From Cryptosporangium aurantiacum (GTDB lineage Bacteria > Actinomycetota > Actinomycetes > Mycobacteriales > Cryptosporangiaceae), in the NCBI RefSeq assembly GCF_900143005.1, contig NZ_FRCS01000003.1, positions 620,001 to 684,000 on the forward strand: a stretch of 64,000 nt of DNA. Reading direction: 5' to 3'. The notes beneath the pieces were generated by a model. That model saw nothing but the letters and a program-made list of their open reading frames with translations. It was not told where the DNA came from and did not search any database. Shown here piece after piece: positions 24,484-33,006 of the stretch. Made by a program: the position numbers and the translations under genes. Positions within the stretch are counted from its first letter, which is position 1; every line of letters begins with the position of its first letter.

Positions 24484-25388
24484 CTGTGTCTCCCGAGCGC
24501 AACCTCCTGCCCGCGGGCAAGCCGACGTCCGCGCCTCCGGCACCGGCCCGCCGTGCGTGGCTGAGCCCTGTGCACCGGCTCGCGTCGCTCGGTTGGGCCT
24601 CCGGCATCGCGGGGACGCTGTGCGTCGCGGTCGTGCTGGTCGCCGTGTTCGCGCCCTGGCTGGCGCCGCACGACCCGAACGCGATCGACCCGCTCAACGC
24701 GCTCGCGCCATACTCTGCCGAGCACCTACTGGGCACCGACGACCTGGGCCGCGACCTGCTGTCCCGGCTGATCGTCGGGTCGCGGTCCAGCCTGGCCGGG
24801 CCGCTGCTCGTGGTGGTGGCGTCGGGGTTCGCCGGAACCGCGATCGCGGTCTCGGCGGCGTGGTTCGGCGGCTGGTTCGACGCGCTGGTGTCCCGCCTCC
24901 TCGACATCCTGTTCGCGTTCCCCGGCCTGGTGCTGGCGATCACGGTCGTCGCGGTGTTCGGCACCGGGTTCGTGGCGCCGGTCGTCGCGCTGTCGGTCGC
25001 GTTCGTGCCGCTGGTGGCGCGGGTCATGCGGGCGGCGGCGCTGCGCGAGCGGTCGCTGCCGTACATCGAGGCGCTCCGCGTCCAGGGGTTCTCGGGGTGG
25101 CACATCTGCGTGCGGCACCTGATCCCGAACTTGGCGCCGCTGCTGTTCGTCCAGGCGGCGATCGGTTTCGGCTACGCGATGCTCGACCTGGCGTCGATCT
25201 CGTTCCTCGGTCTCGGTCTGCAGCCACCGGCCGCCGACTGGGGCCTGATGATCGCGAACGGTCAGCCGTCGATCCTGGCCGGTAGCCCGCAGCAGTCGAT
25301 CTTCGCCGCGGTCGCGGTGGTGGTGACCGTGGTGTCGTTCACGGTGGTGGCCGAGCGGCTCGCCACCCGCTTCGGAGGGGCCCGATGA
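24480..25388 (+). CDS. ABC transporter permease, DppC/OppC type
   Basis: A 302-residue permease with the OppC N-terminal domain motif LAPHDPNAIDPLNALAP and HLLGTDDLGRDLLSRLIVGSR (82-102), six membrane segments, and the EAA loop YIEALRVQGFSGWHICVRHLIPN (184-206). ATG 24480 overlaps the DppB-like stop (ATGA). Its stop overlaps the first ATPase ATG. A longer open frame from 24015 re-reads the upstream gene and is not real. Confidence 0.9.
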   Translation: MTVSPERNLLPAGKPTSAPPAPARRAWLSPVHRLASLGWASGIAGTLCVAVVLVAVFAPWLAPHDPNAIDPLNALAPYSAEHLLGTDDLGRDLLSRLIVGSRSSLAGPLLVVVASGFAGTAIAVSAAWFGGWFDALVSRLLDILFAFPGLVLAITVVAVFGTGFVAPVVALSVAFVPLVARVMRAAALRERSLPYIEALRVQGFSGWHICVRHLIPNLAPLLFVQAAIGFGYAMLDLASISFLGLGLQPPAADWGLMIANGQPSILAGSPQQSIFAAVAVVVTVVSFTVVAERLATRFGGAR

Positions 25389-26359
25389 GCGGGGATCTGC
25401 TGCGGATCGAGGACCTCCGGGTCGACCTGCCCGGGCCTTCGGGTCACCGGTCGGTGCTCCGGGGCGTGTCGCTCCGGATGGCGCCGGGGGAAGCGTTGGG
25501 GCTGGTGGGTGAGTCGGGGTCCGGCAAGTCGATGACCGCCCGGTCGGTGCTGCGGCTGCTGCCCCGGGGTGCCCGGACGACCGGCGCGATCCACGTCGGC
25601 GGCGTCGAGGTCGGTGGCTTGGACAGCGGTGGCCTGCGGAGGCTGCGCTCGCGTGACGTCGCCATGGTCTTTCAGGACCCGCGGGCGACGGTCAACCCGG
25701 TGCGGACGGTCGGGGACTTCCTCGGCGAGGTCCTGCGTGAGCAGGGGCTGAGCCGCGCGGCGGCGGACGCGAAGGCCGGGCGGATCCTCGCCGAGATCGG
25801 CGTCGACCGGGTCGAGCGGCGGCTGCGCCAGCATCCGTACGAGCTGTCCGGCGGGCTGCTGCAGCGGGTGGTGATCGCGGCCGCGCTCGCCACCGAACCG
25901 GCGTTGATCCTCGCCGACGAGCCGACCACCGCCCTGGACGTGACCACCCAGGAGGAGGTGGTGGCGATCCTGGACGAGCAGCGGCGTCTGCGCTCGGTCG
26001 GGCTGCTGTTCATCTCGCACGACCTGGAGCTGGCCGCCGCGGTGTGCGACCGGATCGCGGTGATGTACGCCGGGACGATCGTCGAGGTGTTGCCCGCCGA
26101 CCGGCTCCACGAGGACGCGCGGCACCCGTATACGCAGGCGCTGCTGCGGGCGCGGCCCGGCTCGGTGCCGCCGGGTGCCCGGTTGGAGACCGTGCCCGGG
26201 CGTCCGCAGTCGGCGTTCGACGCGCCTCCGACGTGCGTGTTCGCGGATCGCTGTCCGGCGGTTGCGGACGTCTGCCGGGTGGCCGTGCCGGAGTTCCGCG
26301 CGGTCGGGACCGGCGAGGTCGCCTGTCATCTGGTTTCCGCGGAGGTCGTCCATGGCTGA
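25385..26359 (+). CDS. ABC transporter ATP-binding protein, DppD type
   Basis: A 324-residue ATPase: Walker A GESGSGKS (39-46), Q loop MVFQDPRATVNP, signature ELSGGLLQRV, Walker B ALILADEPTTALD, switch His in LLFISHDLELAA, and the C-terminal oligopeptide-transporter extension with Cys cluster (CVFADRCPAVADVC) seen in Dpp/Opp ATPases, which often holds an iron-sulfur cluster. The signature has LLQ in place of the common MRQ, a minor variant. Coupled by ATGA to the permease; overlaps the next ATPase gene by 8 bp. Confidence 0.9.
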   Translation: MSGDLLRIEDLRVDLPGPSGHRSVLRGVSLRMAPGEALGLVGESGSGKSMTARSVLRLLPRGARTTGAIHVGGVEVGGLDSGGLRRLRSRDVAMVFQDPRATVNPVRTVGDFLGEVLREQGLSRAAADAKAGRILAEIGVDRVERRLRQHPYELSGGLLQRVVIAAALATEPALILADEPTTALDVTTQEEVVAILDEQRRLRSVGLLFISHDLELAAAVCDRIAVMYAGTIVEVLPADRLHEDARHPYTQALLRARPGSVPPGARLETVPGRPQSAFDAPPTCVFADRCPAVADVCRVAVPEFRAVGTGEVACHLVSAEVVHG

Positions 26360-27170
26360 GCCGATTCTCGACGTCCAGGGGCTGCGCAAGGTGTTCCGCA
26401 GTCGCGCCGGCCTGCGGCACGAGGAGTTCGTCGCGGTGGACGACGTCTCGTTCACGGTGCCTGCCGGCGGGTCGCTGGCGATCGTGGGTGAGTCCGGGTC
26501 CGGTAAGACGACGTGCGCGCGGATCGTGGCGGGTCTGGCCACCGCGACGGCGGGCACGGTCGTGCTGGACGGGCGGCCGGTCGCCGGATCGTCGTTGCGT
26601 GACCGGCGGCGGCGCGCGTCCTGCGTCCAAATGGTCTTTCAGGACCCGTACCAGTCGCTGGACCGCCGGCAGACGGTCGCGCAGTGTCTGGCCGAGGTGC
26701 TCGCGCACCACACCGACCTCGACCGGGTCGGGCGGAACGCCCGGATCGACGAGTTGCTCGACCTGGTGGGGCTGGATCGCAAGCACGGCGGGGCGTTGCC
26801 GCGGGCGCTGTCCGGCGGGCAGCGGCAGCGGGTGGCGATCGCGCGGGCGCTGGCCGCGACCCCGCGGCTGCTGGTGCTGGACGAGGCGGTGGCGGCGCTC
26901 GACGTGTCGATCCAGGCGCAGATCCTCAACCTGCTCGCGGACGCCAGGGCGGCCACCGGCGTCGCGTACCTGTTCATCACCCACGACCTGTCGGTGGTCC
27001 GGCACGTGTGCGACGACGTCGTCGTGATGTCGCGGGGGCGGGTGGTGGAGACGGGGCCGGTCGAGCGGGTGCTCGACCAGCCCGCGGACGCGTACACGCA
27101 GCGGCTGGTCGGCTCGATTCCGCGGCCGGGTTGGGTGCCGCAGCGCCGCGGGGCCGACCGTGCGAGCTGA
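26352..27170 (+). CDS. ABC transporter ATP-binding protein, DppF type
   Basis: A 272-residue ATPase: Walker A GESGSGKT, Q loop MVFQDPYQSLDRR, signature ALSGGQRQRVAIARAL, Walker B LLVLDEAVAALD and switch His in LFITHDLSVV. ATG 26352 is chosen because the family N-terminus (EPILDVQGLRKVF) follows at once; the upstream frame to 26175 only re-reads the previous gene. Last gene of the five-gene importer operon. It lacks a long C-terminal extension, so the pair is asymmetric as in Dpp systems. Confidence 0.9.
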   Translation: MAEPILDVQGLRKVFRSRAGLRHEEFVAVDDVSFTVPAGGSLAIVGESGSGKTTCARIVAGLATATAGTVVLDGRPVAGSSLRDRRRRASCVQMVFQDPYQSLDRRQTVAQCLAEVLAHHTDLDRVGRNARIDELLDLVGLDRKHGGALPRALSGGQRQRVAIARALAATPRLLVLDEAVAALDVSIQAQILNLLADARAATGVAYLFITHDLSVVRHVCDDVVVMSRGRVVETGPVERVLDQPADAYTQRLVGSIPRPGWVPQRRGADRAS

Positions 27171-27240
27171 GCGGCTCCGCGGCGCGAGCGGGCGCACGCC
27201 TGGCGCGAGCGGGCGCCGAGGCGCGGCCGGGCGCGCCCTG

Positions 27241-27846
27241 TCAGCCTGCTACGGCGGCCGTTTTGAGCGCGAGTTGGTCGAGGAGCGCGTCGGCGGCGGT
27301 CCGCACCAGGCCGCCGCTCGCGACCGGCAGCCCGAGGTCGCCGATCATCGAGTTGCCCAGCGCGAGGCACCACAGCCCGTAGGCGGTCGACCGCAACGCC
27401 GCCGGGGTGGCCGTCGGGTACTCGGCGGCCAGCGCGTCGCCGATCGTGTCCACCGCCTCCTGGTACTTGCCCTGCAGGATCGTGCGGACGCTCGTGTCGG
27501 TGAGACCGGCGGTGACCAGTTCACGGATGATCGTGTCGTCGTCGCTGGTCGGCATGATGCCCTGGCCGAACAGGTAGTCCATGGTCAGCGGAAGCTTGTC
27601 CCGCGCCTCGGACTCGGCGACCGCGCGCACGAACTCGGCCTCGTAACCGGTGTAGAGCCAGGTGGCGAACGAGCGGAGCAGGTCGTCGCGGTTGCCGACG
27701 TAGTGGCGGACGTGGCTCCGGCTCAGCCCGGACTCCTCGGCCACTCGCTCGAGCGTCGTTCCGACGAGGCCGTAGGTGCGCAGGCACCGGCCGGTGGCCT
27801 GCATGATCTGCTCGGTCCGCTCGGCAGCGCGACTCGGGCGCCCCAT
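27241..27846 (-). CDS. TetR-family transcriptional regulator
   Basis: A 201-residue regulator with an N-terminal TetR HTH (about 8-55: RTEQIMQATGRCLRTYG, TTLERVAEESGLSRSHVRHYVGNRDDLL) and a helical ligand-binding domain. The family represses by binding palindromes and releases on ligand. It is convergent with the importer operon and divergent from the DUF3237-hydrolase-amidase operon; a 9-bp element shared by both operon fronts (see 21813 and 27861) makes it the likely regulator of both. Confidence 0.88.
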   Translation of the reverse strand: MGRPSRAAERTEQIMQATGRCLRTYGLVGTTLERVAEESGLSRSHVRHYVGNRDDLLRSFATWLYTGYEAEFVRAVAESEARDKLPLTMDYLFGQGIMPTSDDDTIIRELVTAGLTDTSVRTILQGKYQEAVDTIGDALAAEYPTATPAALRSTAYGLWCLALGNSMIGDLGLPVASGGLVRTAADALLDQLALKTAAVAG

Positions 27847-27860
27847 GCTGTCCGCTCCCT

Positions 27861-27884
27861 TTGATTGTCGTTTTGATAAACAAT
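27861..27884. promoter_or_regulatory. Candidate TetR operator in front of the catabolic operon
   Basis: TTGATTGTC (27861-27869) followed by ATAAACAAT gives inverted half-sites ATTGT and ACAAT 11 nt apart, directly upstream of the TetR start (27846) and of the divergent DUF3237 gene. The first nine bases recur, inverted, in the palindrome before the importer operon. Confidence 0.45.
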
Positions 27885-27911
27885 ACCGCTCTCATGAACG
27901 AGGTACTCACT

Positions 27912-28370
27912 ATGTTGCCCGAGCCCGAGTTGGCGTTCGCCTTCGAGGCACGCGTGGACGTGGCCGAATCGCTGCACGTGGGCCGTGGGCCGGACGAGGT
28001 GCTGATGTTCACCCCGATCACCGGCGGCACGGTGGCCGGGCCCCGGCTGAACGGCACGGTGCTGCCCGGCGGTGGTGACTGGTCGACCACCCGCGGCGCG
28101 TGCACCGAGTTGGACGCGCGGTACCTGCTGCGGGCGGACGACGGCGCGGTGATCGACATCGTCAACCGCGGCTTCTGGCGGGCGACGCCCGAGGTGGATG
28201 CCCGGGTCGAGGCGGGCGAGGACCTGCCGGAGACCGAGTATTACTACCGCACGAGCCCGGTCTTCCGCACCGACGCGCCCGCGCACCGGTGGCTCGCCGA
28301 GTCGGTGTTCGTCGGGCTGGCGCGTGGTGAGCGTGGCCAGGTGTGCATCCGGTTCTTCGAGGTGCGTTGA
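27912..28370 (+). CDS. DUF3237-family protein
   Basis: A 152-residue small beta-barrel protein of DUF3237 (UPF0311): start LAFAFEARVDVAESLHVGRGP (about 7-27), TPITGGTVAGPRLNGTVLPGGGDW (35-58) and ARYLLRADDGAVIDIVNRG (72-90). Function unknown; it is frequently next to catabolic enzymes and may bind a pathway metabolite. ATG 27912 is preferred (GAGG, 8 nt upstream); ATG 27894 is an alternative. Its stop abuts the next gene, whose ATG 28370 shares a base with it. Confidence 0.8.
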   Translation: MLPEPELAFAFEARVDVAESLHVGRGPDEVLMFTPITGGTVAGPRLNGTVLPGGGDWSTTRGACTELDARYLLRADDGAVIDIVNRGFWRATPEVDARVEAGEDLPETEYYYRTSPVFRTDAPAHRWLAESVFVGLARGERGQVCIRFFEVR

Positions 28371-30100
28371 TGGAGATCGTTCGCACGGGGCCCGGACCGC
28401 TCTCGCCGGACGCGACCCAGTACATGGTGCGGATGCGGGACGGCGTCCGCCTCGCCACCGACGTCTACCTGCCGGCCGGTGACGTGGGCGCGGGGCCGAC
28501 GATCGTCACCCGGCTGCCGTACGACAAGACCGGCGAGTACACGTTCATGCCGCAGGTCGCGGCGTACTTCACCGCGCGCGGCTATCGGATGGTGGTGCAG
28601 GACGTCCGGGGCAAGTTCCGCTCCGAGGGCGAGACGCTGCTGTTCGTCAACGAGGCGTACGACGGGTACGACACGATCGACTGGGTGGTCCAGCAGGACT
28701 GGTCGGACGGGGTCGTCGGCATGTGGGGCGACTCGTACTACGGCTTCACGCAGTGGGCAGCGGTCTCCACGGCGCATCCGGCGCTGCGGGCGATGGTCCC
28801 CCGGGTCACCGGGACGCGGCTCGGCGAGCTACCGGTGCCCTCGCCCGGGGACCGGACGCACGACGTCGAGATGTCGGTGCACCGGTTCTATCCGCTCTCG
28901 TACTTCCACGACCGGGACATCCTGGAGTGGGAGCTGGACTGGTCGCGGCGTCCGCTCGCCGAGGCCGTCGAGGAGTTCTTCGCGGCGGTGGGCAGCCGGT
29001 CGGCGTCCTACGACCTGTGGTTCCCGCACCCGGTGACGCTGCGGCGGTTCCCGGCGGGCAGCCCGTTCGACGCGCCCGCGGTGCCGGTGCTGATGACGAT
29101 CGGCTGGTGGGACAACTGCGCGCCGTGGCAGTGGGCCGACCACCGGGAACTCGTCCGGCGTCCGGGGTGGGCGCGGAACGAGTACCTGCTGCTGGAGGCG
29201 ATCGACCACGAGAACACGTCGCACTTCGACCGGGACGCGACGCCGTTGGAGTCGCTGGACCGGTACCTCGGCCCGGCGGTCGAATTCTTCGACGTGTTCC
29301 TGCGCGGGTGCCCGGGTGAGATTCCGGCAGTGCGGTGGCAGTTGGCGAACTCCGGTGACGCTTCGCTGCGGGTGTCGTCGGCGTGGCCCCCGCCGGAGGC
29401 TGTCGAGGTGACGTGGGTGGCGTCCGGCGCCGCAGCCGCCGCCGGTGCGGCCCCCGGCGGCGCGCTGACGCCCCTGCCCCGGCCCGAGCCGGCGGGCGCG
29501 GCGGGCGCGGCGGGCGCGGCGGGCGCGGCGGGCGCAGCGGATGTGGCCGCCGTGGCCGGGGCGGGCGGGCCGGCTGAGGTCGCGGAGTGGGTGCATGACG
29601 CGGCGGCGCCGGTCGGTTCGCCGGTCGGGAACCCGTTCGCGTTCCTCTCCGAGTACCCCGACGAGCGCGACGCCGCCGACCGCCCGGACGTCCTGGTCTT
29701 CACCGGCGCGGCCCTGACCGAGCCGCTCGACCTGGCCGGACCGATCATGCTCAGCGCCACCGTCGGCTCGGACGGCCCGGAGATGGATCTGTTCGCCCGC
29801 CTCCTGGACGTCGCCCCCGACGGCGCGGCGCGGCTGATCGCCCGGGGCCAGCAGACGATCCTGGCACCGGGCGGCGCGTTCCCGGTCGTCCTCGACCTCG
29901 GGCACACCGGCTACCGCGTCCCCGCCGGGCACGCGTTACGGCTCACGCTGGCCGGCAGCGACGCACCGGAGTTCGTGCCCGCGCCCGGCACGGGCGAGCA
30001 TCGCTGGCTCGCCGCCACCACCGTCCCGAACCGGCAGTGCGTACGACTCGGCGGCCCGGACGGCGTCCGTCTGCGTTGCACGGTCCTCCCCGGAAGCTAG
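28370..30100 (+). CDS. CocE/NonD-family serine hydrolase
   Basis: A 576-residue X-Pro dipeptidyl-peptidase-like hydrolase. The alpha/beta domain starts with VRMRDGVRLATDVYLPAG (20-37), has TRLPYDKTGEY and oxyanion-region VVQDVRGKFRSEGE (75-88), and the nucleophile Ser122 in GMWGDSYYG. The C-terminal jelly-roll domain contains the family signature FTGAALTEPLDLAGPIMLSATVGSD. An unusual Ala/Gly repeat (about 370-400) interrupts the linker between domains, encoded by a 9-bp tandem repeat. Family members hydrolyse esters or acyl-Pro peptides (cocaine esterase, glutaryl acylase). A TTA codon lies at 29936-29938. Coupled to the DUF3237 gene and 7 bp before the amidase gene. Confidence 0.85.
   Translation: MEIVRTGPGPLSPDATQYMVRMRDGVRLATDVYLPAGDVGAGPTIVTRLPYDKTGEYTFMPQVAAYFTARGYRMVVQDVRGKFRSEGETLLFVNEAYDGYDTIDWVVQQDWSDGVVGMWGDSYYGFTQWAAVSTAHPALRAMVPRVTGTRLGELPVPSPGDRTHDVEMSVHRFYPLSYFHDRDILEWELDWSRRPLAEAVEEFFAAVGSRSASYDLWFPHPVTLRRFPAGSPFDAPAVPVLMTIGWWDNCAPWQWADHRELVRRPGWARNEYLLLEAIDHENTSHFDRDATPLESLDRYLGPAVEFFDVFLRGCPGEIPAVRWQLANSGDASLRVSSAWPPPEAVEVTWVASGAAAAAGAAPGGALTPLPRPEPAGAAGAAGAAGAAGAADVAAVAGAGGPAEVAEWVHDAAAPVGSPVGNPFAFLSEYPDERDAADRPDVLVFTGAALTEPLDLAGPIMLSATVGSDGPEMDLFARLLDVAPDGAARLIARGQQTILAPGGAFPVVLDLGHTGYRVPAGHALRLTLAGSDAPEFVPAPGTGEHRWLAATTVPNRQCVRLGGPDGVRLRCTVLPGS
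29491..29535 (+). repeat. Five tandem copies of a 9-bp repeat inside the CocE-like gene
   Basis: GGCGGGCGC is repeated five times without change, coding for a Gly-Ala-Ala repeat in the linker between hydrolase and jelly-roll domains. In-frame copy changes would be tolerated, so the length may vary among strains. Confidence 0.85.
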
Positions 30101-30107
30101 GAATCAC

Positions 30108-31517
30108 ATGGAAATCACCCAGCTGACCGCCGTTCAGATCGCGGACGCCGTCCGCGCCGGAACGCTCACCGCCACCGCGGTCGTAGACGCGCACCTGGCC
30201 CGGATCGCGCAGGTGAACCCCGACGTCAACGCGGTCACGGTCGTGCTCGCCGACCGTGCCCGGGCGGCCGCAGCCGAACTCGACACCCGGATCGCGGCCG
30301 GCGAGGACCCCGGCCCCCTCGCGGGCGTGCCGATCTCGGTGAAGGAGAACATCGACCTCACCTGGTCGGCGACGACGTCCGGCCTGCCGTTCTTCGCCGA
30401 CCTCGTGCCCCGCTCGAACGCCACGTTCGTCCAGCGCGTGCTCGACGCCGGTGCGATCCCGGTGGCGCGCGGCAACATGCCGGACGTCGGGCTGCGCTGG
30501 GACACCGACAACGACCTGTTCGGACGCACGCTCAACCCCTGGGATCGGGAACGGGTTCCCGGCGGCTCCAGCGGCGGGGACGCGGTCGCGGTGGCGACCG
30601 GCATGGTCGCCGCCGGACTCGGCAACGACTACGGCGGTTCGCTGCGACTGCCCGCCCACGCTGCCGGCATCGTCGCACTGCGGCCGTCCGCGGGCCGGGT
30701 CACTGCCCCCAGCCGAGAGGCTGACGGCGGGCCGGTGTCGCTGTCGCTGCAGGCGTTCGCGGTGAACGGGCCGCTGGCGCGGTCGGTCGACGACCTCGAC
30801 GCGCTGTTCGCGGTGCTGCACGGTGCGGACGACCGGGATCCGCTGAGCGTCACGGTTCCGCATCCTTCGTCCTACGCCGGGCCGCGGCGGGCCGCGGTCA
30901 CGGTGGATCCCGTCGGCTGGGGTGTCGAACCCCAGGTCGCGGACGCCGTCCGGCGAGCCGCCGACGCGCTGGTCGCCGCGGGCTGGGACGTCGAGGAGGT
31001 CGAGCCGCCGCAGGTCGACCGGGCCGCGACGCTCTGGCGTCAGCTCTCGGCGACCGAGATGGCCCCCGCGCTGCTCACGCCGGGCGCCTTCCCCGGTCCG
31101 CTCTCCGACGGCACCGTGCGGTACTTCCGGGACAACGTCGCCGGGGTCGAGTTGCTGGACACCTCGGCGGCGTACCAGGCGGCGTGGGCGGAGCGGTTCG
31201 CGATCGCGGCGGCGTGGCGGGCGTTCCAGAGCCGGTACCCGGTGGTGCTGGGTCCGGTGGTCACCGAGCGGATGCCGCTGATCGGGTACGACCTGAGCGG
31301 CCCGGAGGCGGTCACCGCGCAGTGGCGGTCCCACCGTCTGCTGGTGACCGCGAACTTCCTCGGGCTGCCCGCGGTGGCCGTGCCCACCGGGGTGACCGAC
31401 GGCGCGCCGCAGGGCGTCCAGGTGATTGCGGCGCTGCACCAGGACCACGTGGCGCTCGCCGCCGCCCGCGCGATCGAGGCGGCGGGCACGCCGCTCACGC
31501 CGGTGGATGTGCGGTAA
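30108..31517 (+). CDS. Amidase-signature family hydrolase
   Basis: A 469-residue amidase. The Ser-cisSer-Lys triad is visible: Lys79 (PISVKEN), Ser154 (PGGSSGGDAV) and nucleophile Ser178 (GNDYGGSLR). The block GNDYGGSLRLPAHAAGIVALRPSAGRV is close to the family pattern G-x-D-x-GGS-x-R. It would cleave a C-N amide bond in the cytosol, presumably in the product of the linked importer or hydrolase. ATG 30108, 7 bp after the hydrolase stop. Last gene of the DUF3237, CocE-like, amidase operon, followed by a long hairpin. Confidence 0.88.
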   Translation: MEITQLTAVQIADAVRAGTLTATAVVDAHLARIAQVNPDVNAVTVVLADRARAAAAELDTRIAAGEDPGPLAGVPISVKENIDLTWSATTSGLPFFADLVPRSNATFVQRVLDAGAIPVARGNMPDVGLRWDTDNDLFGRTLNPWDRERVPGGSSGGDAVAVATGMVAAGLGNDYGGSLRLPAHAAGIVALRPSAGRVTAPSREADGGPVSLSLQAFAVNGPLARSVDDLDALFAVLHGADDRDPLSVTVPHPSSYAGPRRAAVTVDPVGWGVEPQVADAVRRAADALVAAGWDVEEVEPPQVDRAATLWRQLSATEMAPALLTPGAFPGPLSDGTVRYFRDNVAGVELLDTSAAYQAAWAERFAIAAAWRAFQSRYPVVLGPVVTERMPLIGYDLSGPEAVTAQWRSHRLLVTANFLGLPAVAVPTGVTDGAPQGVQVIAALHQDHVALAAARAIEAAGTPLTPVDVR

Positions 31518-31528
31518 TCCCCGCGCCA

Positions 31529-31574
31529 TGACTGAACCGTTCTCCCCACCATGGCGGGGAGAACGGTTCAGTCA
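31529..31574. terminator. 19-bp perfect hairpin between convergent genes
   Basis: Arms 31529-31547 and 31556-31574 (TGACTGAACCGTTCTCCCC and complement) with an 8-nt loop, between the amidase and the convergent decarboxylase gene. It has no T tract, as is usual for bidirectional actinobacterial terminators. Confidence 0.75.
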
Positions 31575-31614
31575 CCTCACAGGGCCGACGGTTCATCGAG
31601 CACGACGATCCGCC

Positions 31615-32949
31615 TCAGTTCTCCGCCAGGGCCTGCACGAGTGTCTCCAGGGCAGCGTCGTCGGTGGCGTGGTCGGAGACGCTGATCCGGATCGCCACCC
31701 AGCCCTGCCAGGTCGTCGTCCCGAGCCAGGTGGCGCCCCCGCGCTGGATCGCCGCGGCGGCGCGCCGGGTGCGCTCGTCATCGTTTCCGATCCGCACCAG
31801 CACCTGGTTCAGCGTGACGGTGTTGAGCACTTCGATGTGGTCAGGGAGCCTTTCGGCAATACGACGCGCCTGCGCGCACGACGTTTCGACGAGACGGGCC
31901 ACTCCCCGGCGCCCGAGGCTGCGGAGTGCGGCGTACACCGCGAAAGCGCGTGCCCGCCGGGAACTCTCCGGGGTCCAATCCGAGCCGTGGCGCTCGCCGT
32001 CGCGGACGAGGTAGTCGGCGGACAGCCGCATCGCCGCGCGATGTGCGTCCGGGCGCGCGCAGAGCACGACCCCACAGTCGTAGGGGACGTTCAGCCACTT
32101 GTGACCGTCGGTGGCGAGCGAGTCGGCCTGCTCCAGTCCGTCGGTGAGGTGGCGAAGAGCGGGTGACGCGGCCGCCCAGGCCCCGAACGCGCCGTCGACG
32201 TGGACCCAGGCGCCTGCGGCGTGCGCCTGCTCGCAGATGGAGGCGAGCGGATCGACCGCACCGGTGTTCACGTTGCCCGCCTGCGCGCAGACGATCGTCG
32301 GGCCGCCGCCCAGGCGCAGGCCGTCGGCGCGCATCCGGCCCTGGTCGTCGACGTCCACCACCGCGAGCTGGTCCGAGCCGATGCCGAGGAAGCGCAGCGC
32401 GCGGTCGATCGTCGCGTGCCGTTCACGTCCGACGACGACGGTCACCGGCGGGGCGCCGAACAGCCCGCGCTTCTCCAGATCCCACCCGGCCTCGGTGAGC
32501 ACGTGGTGCCTGGCCGCCGCGAGGCCGGCGAAATTGGCCAGCTGGGCGCCGGTCGTGAACCCCGCCGACCAGGTGTCCGGCAGCCCCAGCAGGTCGCACA
32601 GCCAGCCACGGCAGATCTCCTCGACCGCGGCGGCGGCCGGCGACAGCGCGAAGAAGCCGGGGTTCTGGTCCCAGGTGGACGCGAGCCAGTCCGCGGCCAG
32701 CGCGGCGGGCAGCACGCCACCCTCGACAAAGCCGAAGTACCGGCCGCCGTTGGTCAGCACCAGCCCCGGATCGACGTTCCGCGCGAGGTCCCGCACGACG
32801 TCCAGCGGGTCGACACCCTCGTCCGGCAGCGTGGAGTCGATCGCCGCGACCATCTCCCCCAGCGTCACCGGCCGCGCGACCGGACGCGCCCCCGCACCGG
32901 CGAGGTACTCCGACGCGAGAGCGGCGGTAGCCGAAAGTAGTTCGTCCAT
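31615..32949 (-). CDS. PLP-dependent group II decarboxylase / aminotransferase-fold enzyme
   Basis: A 444-residue fold-type I PLP enzyme of the DOPA/tryptophan/glutamate decarboxylase group. Landmarks: SAGFTTGAQLANFAGLAAARHHVL (128-150), ring-stacking His178 (ERHATID), Asp252 (HVDGAFG) and Schiff-base Lys284 (DGHKWLNVPYDCG). It should decarboxylate an aromatic or related L-amino acid to an amine; substrate unassigned. Divergent from the ArsR operon over 48 bp; convergent with the amidase operon. No partner transporter is adjacent. Confidence 0.85.
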   Translation of the reverse strand: MDELLSATAALASEYLAGAGARPVARPVTLGEMVAAIDSTLPDEGVDPLDVVRDLARNVDPGLVLTNGGRYFGFVEGGVLPAALAADWLASTWDQNPGFFALSPAAAAVEEICRGWLCDLLGLPDTWSAGFTTGAQLANFAGLAAARHHVLTEAGWDLEKRGLFGAPPVTVVVGRERHATIDRALRFLGIGSDQLAVVDVDDQGRMRADGLRLGGGPTIVCAQAGNVNTGAVDPLASICEQAHAAGAWVHVDGAFGAWAAASPALRHLTDGLEQADSLATDGHKWLNVPYDCGVVLCARPDAHRAAMRLSADYLVRDGERHGSDWTPESSRRARAFAVYAALRSLGRRGVARLVETSCAQARRIAERLPDHIEVLNTVTLNQVLVRIGNDDERTRRAAAAIQRGGATWLGTTTWQGWVAIRISVSDHATDDAALETLVQALAEN

Positions 32950-32988
32950 GCGTCCCAGTCTTGCGTCGAGCTGCCCACCGCACTAACG

Positions 32989-33006
32989 TACAACCACATG
33001 GTTGTA
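32989..33006. promoter_or_regulatory. Perfect dyad over the ArsR start codon
   Basis: TACAACC-ACAT-GGTTGTA, a perfect 7-bp inverted repeat whose centre overlaps the ATG (32998) of the ArsR gene. Binding here would block translation initiation region and transcription of its own operon and could also affect the divergent decarboxylase promoter. Operator role is inferred. Confidence 0.55.

Noticed and set aside
29491-29535. CRISPR or intergenic repeat
   Set aside because: Short 9-bp units, in frame within a coding sequence.
28829-31529. Long minus-strand frames opposite the CocE-like and amidase genes
   Set aside because: Shadow frames; catalytic residues of both enzymes are on the plus strand.
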